Assembly (NCBI GenBank): GCA_039026975.1
Contig: JBCCLI010000105.1
Coordinates: 1-16,893 of the forward strand
Reading direction: 5' to 3'
Source: JBCBKZ01 sp039026975
Lineage (GTDB): Bacteria; Bacteroidota; Bacteroidia; J057
DNA: 16,893 nt
A model generated the notes under the pieces. It saw nothing but the letters and a program-made list of their open reading frames with translations, was not told where the DNA came from and searched no databases. Positions 6,474 through 13,850 of this stretch are shown piece after piece. The position numbers were made by a program, and so were the translations under genes. Within the stretch, counting starts at the first letter, position 1. Each line of letters begins with the position of its first letter.

Positions 6474-7328
6474 ATGAAAGTGCTCCGAAAACTGGATGCT
6501 CTAAGAGACTTTATACATAGTATACCACCGGAAAAAAGCCTGGGCCTAGTACCTACCATGGGCGCACTACATGAAGGCCACCTCAGCCTTGTCCGCCAAT
6601 CAACCCAACAAAACGAGCTGACTATGGTTAGCATTTTCGTAAATCCCACCCAATTTGGCCCTAATGAAGATTTTGACCAATATCCCAGAAGGGTAGCAGA
6701 AGATGCACAGATGCTGTCCCAACTGGGAGTGGATGTCATTTTTACCCCTGATGTGAGGGATGTTTATCCTGGAGCGCATACGTATATATCTTTCCACTTA
6801 GCAGAGCTTGGAGATAAGCTTTGTGCGAGAAGTAGACCGGGCCATATGGAGGGGGTACTACAGGTAGTGTCTATTCTATTTCATTTAACTGCTCCTACAC
6901 GGGCGTATTTTGGGTTAAAGGATTATCAGCAGTTCCTCATCATTCAAAAACTGGTTTCAGAGCTCCACTTTCCCTTGGAAGTAGTTCCTTGTCCCATCAT
7001 AAGGGAAAAGGATGGATTGGCTATGAGTTCCAGGAATATGTACTTAAGTGCTGAAGAAAGAGAACAAGCGTTATTCCTGTCAACTACCTTATCCCAACTG
7101 AAAAAAAACTTTTCGAGCTTCTCTACTGTAGAAGATATGTGTACCTTTGTGGCCCAAAATCTGGAAAAATTTCCACTGGTACAGCTGGATTATTTTGAGG
7201 TATTAGATGGTGACTCCTTAGCAGAAGTTCAGTCTATACCATATAGAGGAAAGACACACGCATTCATAGCTGCATACCTGGGAAAAACACGACTCATAGA
7301 TAATATGCGTCTAAGTGAAGCCATCTGA
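6474..7328 (+). CDS. panC: pantoate--beta-alanine ligase (pantothenate synthetase)
   Basis: Condenses D-pantoate with beta-alanine using ATP to give pantothenate, the coenzyme A precursor; cytoplasmic. The protein has 284 residues, the usual length. It shows the nucleotidyl-transferase signature PTMGALHEGHLSLV, with the His33-x-Gly-His36 ATP site. Further family motifs are NPTQFGPNEDFDQYPR, the pantoate-site segment GLKDYQQF, and SSRNMYLS (KMSKS-like loop). The ATG at 6474 is chosen because an earlier ATG at 6460 runs into a stop within a few codons. The next gene, panD, supplies its beta-alanine substrate and starts 11 bases after its stop. Confidence 0.97.
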   Translation: MKVLRKLDALRDFIHSIPPEKSLGLVPTMGALHEGHLSLVRQSTQQNELTMVSIFVNPTQFGPNEDFDQYPRRVAEDAQMLSQLGVDVIFTPDVRDVYPGAHTYISFHLAELGDKLCARSRPGHMEGVLQVVSILFHLTAPTRAYFGLKDYQQFLIIQKLVSELHFPLEVVPCPIIREKDGLAMSSRNMYLSAEEREQALFLSTTLSQLKKNFSSFSTVEDMCTFVAQNLEKFPLVQLDYFEVLDGDSLAEVQSIPYRGKTHAFIAAYLGKTRLIDNMRLSEAI

Positions 7329-7339
7329 TAGCCAGAAGT

Positions 7340-7693
7340 ATGTTGTTACAAATATTTAAGTCAAAAATACATAGGGTCAAAGTTACCCAGGCAGATTTAA
7401 ACTATGTAGGGAGCATCACCATAGATGAAAGCCTTATGGAAGCTGCCAATATCTACGAAGGAGAAAGGGTCCAAATAGTAAATGTTAATAATGGAGAAAG
7501 AATAGAAACATATACTATTAAAGGAGAAAGGGGAAGTGGGATTATAACCTTGAATGGGCCAGCTGCACGCAGAGCACAAATAGGGGATATAGTGATCATT
7601 ATTAGTTATGCCTGGATGAGTCCTGAAGAAGCAAAGGCTTTTTCTCCGGTGACGGTATTCCCGGATGAGAACAATCAGCTTGCTAATGGGTAG
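7340..7693 (+). CDS. panD: aspartate 1-decarboxylase proenzyme
   Basis: Decarboxylates L-aspartate to beta-alanine for pantothenate synthesis; cytoplasmic tetramer. The proenzyme self-cleaves between Gly24 and Ser25, in the segment YVGSITID, leaving the pyruvoyl cofactor on the new alpha-chain N-terminus. Both residues are present, as is Tyr58 (ETYTI), the proposed proton donor. At 117 residues it has the normal length. It follows panC after 11 bases and so makes the second substrate of PanC from the same transcript. No anomaly is seen. The C-terminal tail after YAWMSPEEA is typical of the bacterial enzyme. Confidence 0.97.
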   Translation: MLLQIFKSKIHRVKVTQADLNYVGSITIDESLMEAANIYEGERVQIVNVNNGERIETYTIKGERGSGIITLNGPAARRAQIGDIVIIISYAWMSPEEAKAFSPVTVFPDENNQLANG

Positions 7694-7738
7694 TAATTGG
7701 TAAGAGCTAACTTTTTCATACGGATTAATCATTGACTA

Positions 7739-8767
7739 TTGAATAAACAAGCACTCAACATCCTTAAGTATGTAGGAGGTGTGGGGCTAGGAGGCCTGTT
7801 ACTTTATCTCTCTTTCAAGGATGCTTCTCTCGAAACGATCACAAATAATCTTCGCTCGGCTAATCCTTTTTGGATAGTGGCCTCTGTTTGTATTGGAGCA
7901 TTTAGCCACTACCTAAGAGCTCTTAGGTGGCAGATGCAGTTTAAAGCTAGTGGGTATCATCCACCTGCTGCCAGAGTATTCTCTTCTGTGATGTTGATGT
8001 ATTTAGTAAATAATGCCTTACCCAGGGTAGGGGAGATAGCGAGATGTACGGCCCTGCTCAGAAGTGATAAAATTCCCATCGCTACCAGTATGGGTACTGT
8101 GATCGTGGAACGTTTATTTGATATGCTAGTGCTCTTGCTACTTATCATTGTGGCTTTTGTACTAGAGTCAGCTACCATCTATGGGTATATAGAAAAGGCC
8201 CTTTCAGGAATGTCGGGGACCTCTGCAGGTATGACTATTCTAGGAGTAGCTGGCGTAGGGTTATTATTGGTGGTAGTGCTTTTCTATGTATTTCGAAAAA
8301 AGATCATGGCTTCTACAGCTTTCCAAAAAGCCACGGCATTTGTTAAAAACCTGTGGAGCTCTGCTATTAGTATTAAGCATATTGAAAAGCCTGGTTTGTT
8401 CATCGTTTACACCTTCATTATCTGGTTTTGCTACTGGATGATGACCTATGTGATTTTCTTAAGTATTCCCGCCTTACAACAGCTAGATATTTCTTTCATC
8501 TATTTTTCTCTTATAGTAACCATCATTGGTGCCTTTGGGTATGCCTTACCCGTACCTGGTGGGATAGGCCCTTATCATGCAGCAGTCACCTTTACCTTTG
8601 TAGCTTTTCAGGTACATCCTGAGGCTGCTGTCTCAGCTGATCTAGGAAGGTCCTTTGCTATCATCATTCATTCTGCACATTTGCTCCTACAAATACTAGG
8701 AGGAGCTATCGCCTATTTCTATTTACTTTCCCAAAAACCTGAAGACTCAGCTGTACCGGCATACTAG
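7739..8767 (+). CDS. YbhN/UPF0104 family (flippase-like, lysylphosphatidylglycerol synthase TM-type) membrane protein
   Basis: Integral inner-membrane protein of 342 residues with about eight hydrophobic helices. It carries family motifs: HYLRALRWQ near residues 60-70, LPRVGEIARC with the downstream VIVERLFDMLVLL, and the late PVPGGIGPYHAAV. The family includes flippase-like proteins and the membrane part of MprF; the substrate here is unknown. The start is a TTG at 7739, because the frame is closed by TGA two codons upstream and the N-terminus MNKQALNILKYVGG is right for the family. It lies 45 bases after panD and is probably in the same transcript, though a link to pantothenate is not obvious. 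No aminoacyl-transfer domain is attached, so it is not a full MprF. Confidence 0.88.
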   Translation: MNKQALNILKYVGGVGLGGLLLYLSFKDASLETITNNLRSANPFWIVASVCIGAFSHYLRALRWQMQFKASGYHPPAARVFSSVMLMYLVNNALPRVGEIARCTALLRSDKIPIATSMGTVIVERLFDMLVLLLLIIVAFVLESATIYGYIEKALSGMSGTSAGMTILGVAGVGLLLVVVLFYVFRKKIMASTAFQKATAFVKNLWSSAISIKHIEKPGLFIVYTFIIWFCYWMMTYVIFLSIPALQQLDISFIYFSLIVTIIGAFGYALPVPGGIGPYHAAVTFTFVAFQVHPEAAVSADLGRSFAIIIHSAHLLLQILGGAIAYFYLLSQKPEDSAVPAY

Positions 8768-8798
8768 AATCCCTCTTTAATCTCAATTTCACAAGGAG

Positions 8799-8814
8799 TA
8801 CGAATATTTTCGTA
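8799..8814. promoter_or_regulatory. BlaI-type operator 1
   Basis: TACGAA-TATT-TTCGTA: two exact inverted 6-base half-sites around 4 bases. It is the most upstream of three identical-arm sites and lies before the -33 element of the blaI-like promoter. Confidence 0.75.
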
Positions 8815-8820
8815 GAAAAA

Positions 8821-8853
8821 TTTGCATTTACGAACTTCTTCGTACTATATTTA
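8821..8853 (+). promoter_or_regulatory. promoter of the blaI/blaR1-like operon
   Basis: TTTG at 8821-8824 and TATATTTA at 8846-8853 (TAnnTTTG with A in place of the last G) are 21 bases apart, close to the Bacteroidota norm. Operator 2 fills the spacer almost exactly, so repressor binding should block polymerase. The start codon is at 8882. Confidence 0.5.
8829..8844. promoter_or_regulatory. BlaI-type operator 2
   Basis: TACGAA-CTTC-TTCGTA, with the same arms and 4-base spacing as the other two sites. Its start is 30 bases after that of operator 1, and it sits between the -33 and -7 elements. Confidence 0.78.
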
Positions 8854-8855
8854 TA

Positions 8856-8871
8856 TACGAAATCATTCGTA
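8856..8871. promoter_or_regulatory. BlaI-type operator 3
   Basis: TACGAA-ATCA-TTCGTA, with the same arms and spacing. Its start is 27 bases after that of operator 2. It covers the likely transcription start and ends 10 bases before the start codon. Confidence 0.78.
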
Positions 8872-8881
8872 ATAAATAATT

Positions 8882-9298
8882 ATGGGTACTAAAAAACCGA
8901 AGCCTACTAATGCAGAGTTGGCCATTTTGAATGTGTTATGGGCAAAAGGCCCCTCCACCGTCAAAGAAGTTAACCAGACGCTAAACGCTGCTAGAAGTGA
9001 GAAGGTAGAAGAGATAGGGTATACCACTACCCTAAAGCTAATGCAGATCATGTTCACTAAAGGATTTCTCTCTAGGGAAAAAGATGGGAGAACACATATT
9101 TATCAAGCCAAAATTTCTGCAGAAGCAACCCAGAAGAATTTGGTTGATCGTTTGGTAGATACTGCCTTTAGTGGGTCAGCTATGAATCTGGTTATGCACG
9201 CACTTGGCCATCACCAGGCCTCCACAGATGAGTTGGAACAGATCAGAGCCCTTATTGAAGAGAAAGTTAAAGAATCAAAGGACAAAGACCCATCATGA
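8882..9298 (+). CDS. BlaI/MecI/CopY family transcriptional repressor
   Basis: Predicted DNA-binding repressor of 138 residues. The N-terminal winged helix (about residues 8-80) carries the family pattern NAELAILNVLWAKGPSTVKEV, then YTTTLKLMQIMFTKGFLSREKDGRTHIY. The C-terminal helices (about 90-135, including SAMNLVMHALGHH and DELEQIRALIEEK) match the dimerisation part, where known BlaI proteins are cut by the partner protease. Three palindromes in its own promoter are its obvious targets, so it most likely represses itself and the protease gene. Its TGA overlaps the next ATG (ATGA at 9295-9298), indicating translational coupling. The target genes outside this operon and the trigger are unknown; a beta-lactam role should not be assumed. 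Confidence 0.93.
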   Translation: MGTKKPKPTNAELAILNVLWAKGPSTVKEVNQTLNAARSEKVEEIGYTTTLKLMQIMFTKGFLSREKDGRTHIYQAKISAEATQKNLVDRLVDTAFSGSAMNLVMHALGHHQASTDELEQIRALIEEKVKESKDKDPS

Positions 9299-11475
9299 AT
9301 ACATTCTTAATAAACCCATTAGCTGAAGCTTTTACCTGGACCTTGTTACACTCTATCTGGCAAGGCTTTGTGCTGTGGATACTGGTGGTACTGGTGCTAA
9401 AGTTAAGCCGCATGAAATCTCCCTCAGGGAAATATGTGTTTGGCATCATGACCTTATTTACTTGGGTATGCTGGATGGGTATTACGTTTTTCCAGCATAT
9501 AGATATATCTCCCACTACTTATTATGAAATAGGAGGACTTGAGTTCACTTATGATGCTTACGAGGATAGTCATGCAGGTTTTATCCATGAAGAACCCTCT
9601 TTCTTCATGGGGATGCAGTCCTTCTTTCATGAGTGGGTGTTCGAGTATGGAGCCTATTTTAATTTGGTTTGGCTAGCTGGGTTCGTTGTTTTTGGCCTGA
9701 AATGGGTTAGTGGATGGATGTACATACAGTACCTTAGAAAAAGCGCTTACATGTTAGCAGAGGAGCATTGGCGAGGAAAGCTGGAGCTATTATTAAGTAA
9801 AATGGATATTGGGAAAGAGGTAAGCGTAATGGCTAGTGATCATGTGATGAGCCCTATCCTTATTGGCCATCTCAAGCCTGTAATTCTTTTCCCAGCTGCT
9901 TTACTGGTGGGAATGAGAACAGATCAGCTGGAGGCTGTCATTGCACATGAACTAGCGCATATAAAAAGACATGATTATCTGGTAAATCTCGTCTTATCTG
10001 GTCTGGAGATGATTCTATTTTACCATCCTGCTTATTGGTGGATATCCAATATGATCAAGAATGAAAGAGAGCTATGCTGTGATGATATGGCTGTTCAGAT
10101 GATTAAAAGTCCCCTTGTGTACGCGGAGGCATTAGCAGAGATTCAGAGTTATGAACAATCAGCTGTCAGCCTGGCTATGAACATACAGGGTAGTAATAAG
10201 CAGTTCCTATTGGGCAGGGTGAAAAGGCTACTGACCCCCTCCTTAGAGAAAGAGTCCTCACATAGGCGTCCATGGCTCTCATTTCTCCTTGTTATTGGGA
10301 TATTCCTTGGGATTTGGGGAGTAACCTCTAGTCCATTAGAAGCTGCAGATGATACATATGTGGATGTAGTGGAGGTTTGGGAGGAAGGGATGATGGAGTC
10401 CTTTGAAGAAGTTCTTTGGGAAGAAAACCTGGAAGAAATGGAAGGTAACTGGGAAGAGGAAGGTGCAGAAGAGGGACTATTTCCTCCTGAGGAATTTGAG
10501 ATAACATTCCTGTCGGGAGAAGAGAATATGGAGATTCATATCCCACAGGAATGGATGGAAGCACGCCTAGGTGAGGCTGCCAACCTATTTTCTCCAGAAG
10601 TATTTATGGTAAAACTTGATACCCCTATCCTTGAAAAGGAGGAGATGCCAGTGTATCCTGAGTCTCCCGAGATGCCTGAGATGCTAGAAAATCCAGAGGC
10701 TCCTGAATTTCCGGAAGTACCAGAAATGGAGGAGGGCTTTGAGTTTAGCATAGAGGAAGATATTCACGTTAGAATGGAAGAAGTACAGGAACAAATGGAG
10801 GCACTACATCAGCAGTTTGAATCCATTCACGTAGAACTACAGTCAAAATCGGAAGAATGGGAGAATGCATTTGAGAGAGAGCTGCAAAACAAGGTGATTA
10901 TCTTGGAGCGCAAGAATGAAACCCTACAGCTTTTACAGAATAAACTCCTTAACATGCGCATACAAGGTGAAACTGATAAAGCCTATTTAGAAGAACTAGA
11001 GCTAAAAGTAGAGGAAAAAAGTAGGGAGTTACTCAAAGAGTCTAAAAATTATGAGCAATTTTTAGAAAGAGGGAAAAGGCAAAATGAAAAACTGGTACTT
11101 AGGCAGGAAACCCAGCTAAAGGATTTAGAATCCACTATGAAAGAAAAGCAAAGGCAGTTGAGGCTGCTTAATGAAACCAGCTTACGTGCTATGGAGGAAA
11201 AGCTTGAGAGGCAGGAAAGGATACTAGAGGGGAAAGTAAAAGTGATGGAAGAGAGATTTAATAAGTTGGAAAGAGAGCTGAAAGAGGAGTTATTAGACAT
11301 GGGGTTGATCAGGAACATGGGAGAAGATGCGTCCCTAAGGATAAGAGGAGAGGTAGTAAAGCTGAATGGAAAGCGCCTAAATGATCAGCAGGCCAGAAAG
11401 TTAAGATTGATCCTAAAAAGATACGGAATTAAGCTGGATCATAAGAAAAGTGCTTTTACTATGGGTATGGACTAA
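9295..11475 (+). CDS. M56 family (BlaR1-type) membrane metalloprotease with acidic coiled-coil sensor region
   Basis: Membrane zinc protease of 726 residues, partner of the upstream repressor. Three hydrophobic helices (about 15-37, 47-66, 118-142) precede a cytoplasmic protease part with HELAH (His218, Glu219, His222) and the downstream NERELCCDD, where Glu259 is the probable third zinc ligand. A fourth helix (about 327-345) leads to the outside. There a canonical BlaR1 would have a penicillin-binding domain with SxxK and KTG. Here follow an acidic stretch (350-450), a proline/glutamate-rich run (455-480, repeating PE-x), a long charged coiled coil (488-668) and a basic tail (670-726). No penicillin-binding motif is seen. 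Signal sensing followed by repressor cleavage is inferred from the family; the ligand is unknown. Confidence 0.9.
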   Translation: MNTFLINPLAEAFTWTLLHSIWQGFVLWILVVLVLKLSRMKSPSGKYVFGIMTLFTWVCWMGITFFQHIDISPTTYYEIGGLEFTYDAYEDSHAGFIHEEPSFFMGMQSFFHEWVFEYGAYFNLVWLAGFVVFGLKWVSGWMYIQYLRKSAYMLAEEHWRGKLELLLSKMDIGKEVSVMASDHVMSPILIGHLKPVILFPAALLVGMRTDQLEAVIAHELAHIKRHDYLVNLVLSGLEMILFYHPAYWWISNMIKNERELCCDDMAVQMIKSPLVYAEALAEIQSYEQSAVSLAMNIQGSNKQFLLGRVKRLLTPSLEKESSHRRPWLSFLLVIGIFLGIWGVTSSPLEAADDTYVDVVEVWEEGMMESFEEVLWEENLEEMEGNWEEEGAEEGLFPPEEFEITFLSGEENMEIHIPQEWMEARLGEAANLFSPEVFMVKLDTPILEKEEMPVYPESPEMPEMLENPEAPEFPEVPEMEEGFEFSIEEDIHVRMEEVQEQMEALHQQFESIHVELQSKSEEWENAFERELQNKVIILERKNETLQLLQNKLLNMRIQGETDKAYLEELELKVEEKSRELLKESKNYEQFLERGKRQNEKLVLRQETQLKDLESTMKEKQRQLRLLNETSLRAMEEKLERQERILEGKVKVMEERFNKLERELKEELLDMGLIRNMGEDASLRIRGEVVKLNGKRLNDQQARKLRLILKRYGIKLDHKKSAFTMGMD

Positions 11476-11479
11476 TTGA

Positions 11480-11537
11480 CATAGATAGGCAACATATTTC
11501 TCCTCGCATAGCCATATGCGGGGAGTTTCTATCTATG
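11480..11537 (+). terminator. nested double-stem terminator after the BlaR1-type gene
   Basis: The inner stem CTCCTCGCATA (11500-11510) pairs with TATGCGGGGAG (11515-11525) through 11 pairs, one of them G-U, around a GCCA loop, and is followed by TTTCTAT. An outer perfect 9-bp stem, CATAGATAG (11480-11488) with CTATCTATG (11529-11537), encloses it. The structure begins 5 bases after the stop codon. It is probably a terminator with an extra clamp, or an mRNA 3'-end stabiliser. Confidence 0.65.
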
Positions 11538-11539
11538 GG

Positions 11540-11608
11540 CTATGGTAAGCTGCTTACATAGAAGGAATCCGCTATACACAACCATCTTTTCTTTTGGTTG
11601 GTAGTATA
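11540..11608 (+). other. two further hairpins in the intergenic region before the DUF3857 gene
   Basis: Positions 11540-11561 fold as CTAT-GTAAG against CTTACATAG with one bulged base. Positions 11573-11608 fold as TATAC and CAACCA against TGGTTG and GTATA around a pyrimidine-rich 10-base loop. They may be leader structures or an extension of the terminator. No TAnnTTTG promoter was found between here and 11707. Confidence 0.35.
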
Positions 11609-11707
11609 TGATGAGATTTTAGGAGAAAGATAGGCATAACGTAAATCTTTCCTTAACTTATTCTCGCTCTCTATATAGGTAGGGCTTATTCTGAAAAGTT
11701 GGTCTGA

Positions 11708-13777
11708 ATGCTCGGAATAAAGAATACATATACGTTAACATCACTAATCAGAAAAATAGCGTTCAAATACATAGCTCATGGCTGTTTGTTGATGCTATTA
11801 TCTACCTCTATTTCTGCCCTTCACGCCCAGGAGTTTATGCTGGCTGATAGCATGGATACTCGCTTGTATACAGCAGAAGACTCAGCATACAGTAAAATCA
11901 TTATAGCGGATGTAGGAAGTTTCGCCTTAGTGAGCAGTGAGGAAGCCTTAACTTCACGTTATGAATACCAAAGGAGGTGGAAACTTTTCGGTAACACAGC
12001 TACCCCTTTTTCAGAAAAAATCTCTTATAATCCATCTATTCCATCTGAAGAGTTAGTAGAGATAAAAATTACTACCTACACGCCAGTAGCAGAGGGCCTG
12101 TATAAGGTGGAAAAAGTAAGTAAAGAGGACTTATTAGAAGTAGTAGATCCTAATGCATACACGCTGGAGCATAGAATAGAAAAACCAGTACCGGGGATGT
12201 TTGTTGATTACCAGTATGTGATCCTCTCCCCTGATGTGTATTTCCCTAGGCCATGGAAGTTTCAGCATGAAGTCCCTTGCAGATATAGTGAATACACCAC
12301 TGCTGTCCCTCAGCTATTCACCTATTATAATACCCTTGAAAGTGGCTCCTTTTCCATAAAGAGGAAGGAAGAGTTTTATATGGTACCCGGTGTGAGCGCC
12401 ACGAGTTACTATGATCCCCCTCTTCCTGGTCTTGAACTGGAGTTAAACGGGGAAGAAATCAAGTATAATAAGGCTATATATTCAGTTTCTGACGTTCCGG
12501 CCTGGGAAAGTGAGCCCTACATTCCTACTATGAAGGACTATATCCCTACCCTCTGCATGCAGTTGAAAGAGAACTTTACGTCCAATAGAAGGTCGCAAAG
12601 GAAATTCATTCTGGACTGGGAGAATTTCAATAATAAGTTCATGGAGTCAGATAATTTCGGGAGATACCTGGAGCCCCTGGCCTCTTTGGAAGTAGCTGCG
12701 AAGAAGCTTACGTTTAAGGCTAAAAATAATCGAGAAAGGATTCATATTCTCTATGATTTTGTAAGGAATAATATCACTTGGGATGGTTCTTACTCTATAT
12801 TCCCTACCAATTTAGAGTATGCTATGGAGGTGAGAAAAGGGACAAACTCCGACATCAATTTTTTGCTGCTATCCATGCTAAAGTCTCTGAAGATAGAAGC
12901 ATACCCCGTATTGATTAGTACAAGAGATAACGGAAAGATTAATCCCTTTTATCCCTTTGTAAAGCAGTTTAACCATGTCCTAATAGTCGTCAACCTCGGT
13001 TCTCAATTTATTCTGCTGGATGCCTTAGGGAAAGGAATAGAGTTTGAAATGATTCCAAGGAATAATCTCAATAAAGTTGGATTTCTCATTGATAAAGATA
13101 GGTGGGGTTGGATGGATATTAGTCCGAAGAAAGGGATAGAGCGGTATGTTTTTGGGAGAATTTTACTAGATACAGATAACACCATTGAGGGAGAATTGAC
13201 AGTTCTCTATAAAGGCTACAGTGCGGCTATCCAGCGAAATTTATATTCAGATCTTAATAAGCAGCCAGAAAAATACATAAGGGAGAAGGTGTTTAATAAT
13301 TTTCCTGATCTCGAACTGGAAGAATATGAGTTTCGGCATGAAGAAGTTTCTGATAAACCTTTTACTGTGAAGATAAAGTTCAAAACCAGAAATTTTCTTC
13401 GCAGTGAGAATGAGTACATGTTCCTGGAACCTCTCATGATGCGGATGATAGAAGAAAATCCTTTCAAAAATGATAAACGGAAATATCCAGTAGATTTTGC
13501 CTGCCCTATCTCTGAAAAATTTATTATCACTGTCCTGCTACCAGAAGGATATGAAACGCTACAGGTGCCTCATTCTATTTATGCGGTACTCCCTAATAAC
13601 GCTGGGTCTTTTAAGTATGATAGCCAGCAGATAGACAGGCATCTACAACTAATCAGTCATATAGAAATAAATAAGACAGACTTTAACCTTACCGTGTATC
13701 CAGATATCCAGGCATTCTTCTCCTTTATAGTGGAAAAACACAATGAAGACATCATCTTGAAGCGTATCCTGGAGTAG
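11708..13777 (+). CDS. secreted DUF3857 / transglutaminase-like domain protein
   Basis: A 689-residue exported protein. The N-terminus has a long basic region, then a hydrophobic core (GCLLMLLSTSISALHAQ) with probable cleavage after AHA-like LHA near residue 41. The region from about 60 to 260 fits DUF3857, and about 330-450 fits a transglutaminase-like core (RERIHILYDFVRNNITW, then PVLISTR, FNHVLIVV, FILLDALG). In the core, the position usually held by the catalytic cysteine reads GTNSDIN with Ser381, while the His (FNHV) and Asp (LLDAL) remain. It is therefore probably a non-catalytic, binding version. DUF3857 proteins are common in this phylum and of unknown function. It stands alone after the terminator of the BlaI/BlaR1 operon. 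Confidence 0.85.
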   Translation: MLGIKNTYTLTSLIRKIAFKYIAHGCLLMLLSTSISALHAQEFMLADSMDTRLYTAEDSAYSKIIIADVGSFALVSSEEALTSRYEYQRRWKLFGNTATPFSEKISYNPSIPSEELVEIKITTYTPVAEGLYKVEKVSKEDLLEVVDPNAYTLEHRIEKPVPGMFVDYQYVILSPDVYFPRPWKFQHEVPCRYSEYTTAVPQLFTYYNTLESGSFSIKRKEEFYMVPGVSATSYYDPPLPGLELELNGEEIKYNKAIYSVSDVPAWESEPYIPTMKDYIPTLCMQLKENFTSNRRSQRKFILDWENFNNKFMESDNFGRYLEPLASLEVAAKKLTFKAKNNRERIHILYDFVRNNITWDGSYSIFPTNLEYAMEVRKGTNSDINFLLLSMLKSLKIEAYPVLISTRDNGKINPFYPFVKQFNHVLIVVNLGSQFILLDALGKGIEFEMIPRNNLNKVGFLIDKDRWGWMDISPKKGIERYVFGRILLDTDNTIEGELTVLYKGYSAAIQRNLYSDLNKQPEKYIREKVFNNFPDLELEEYEFRHEEVSDKPFTVKIKFKTRNFLRSENEYMFLEPLMMRMIEENPFKNDKRKYPVDFACPISEKFIITVLLPEGYETLQVPHSIYAVLPNNAGSFKYDSQQIDRHLQLISHIEINKTDFNLTVYPDIQAFFSFIVEKHNEDIILKRILE

Positions 13778-13807
13778 GGACATAGGTATTTTCCAGACAT
13801 AATCATG

Positions 13808-13815
13808 TATATTTG
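13808..13815 (+). promoter_or_regulatory. -7 promoter element of folD-queE
   Basis: TATATTTG matches TAnnTTTG exactly, 35 bases before the folD ATG and 31 bases after the upstream stop. The matching -33 element is weak (only a T run near 13789-13792). Confidence 0.45.
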
Positions 13816-13850
13816 CGGCCTTTACTGAACCTAAAATGTGAAGCCGATAT

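Noticed and set aside
10328..10751. Antisense open frames opposite the BlaR1-type gene, rich in Ser, Pro and Gly
   Set aside because: They are the complement of the Glu/Pro-rich coding strand; composition explains the lack of stops, and no family motif is present.
8882..11475. Calling the BlaI/BlaR1 pair a beta-lactam resistance system
   Set aside because: No beta-lactamase or penicillin-binding sensor is encoded here; the family is used for several other signals.
9295..11475. Fusion or frameshift in the BlaR1-type gene between the protease part and the coiled coil
   Set aside because: The frame is continuous and the fourth membrane helix is in its usual place; it reads as a normal domain variant.
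13216..13530. Antisense frame opposite the DUF3857 gene
   Set aside because: Shadow of the coding strand; Ser/Phe-rich with no start-site context.
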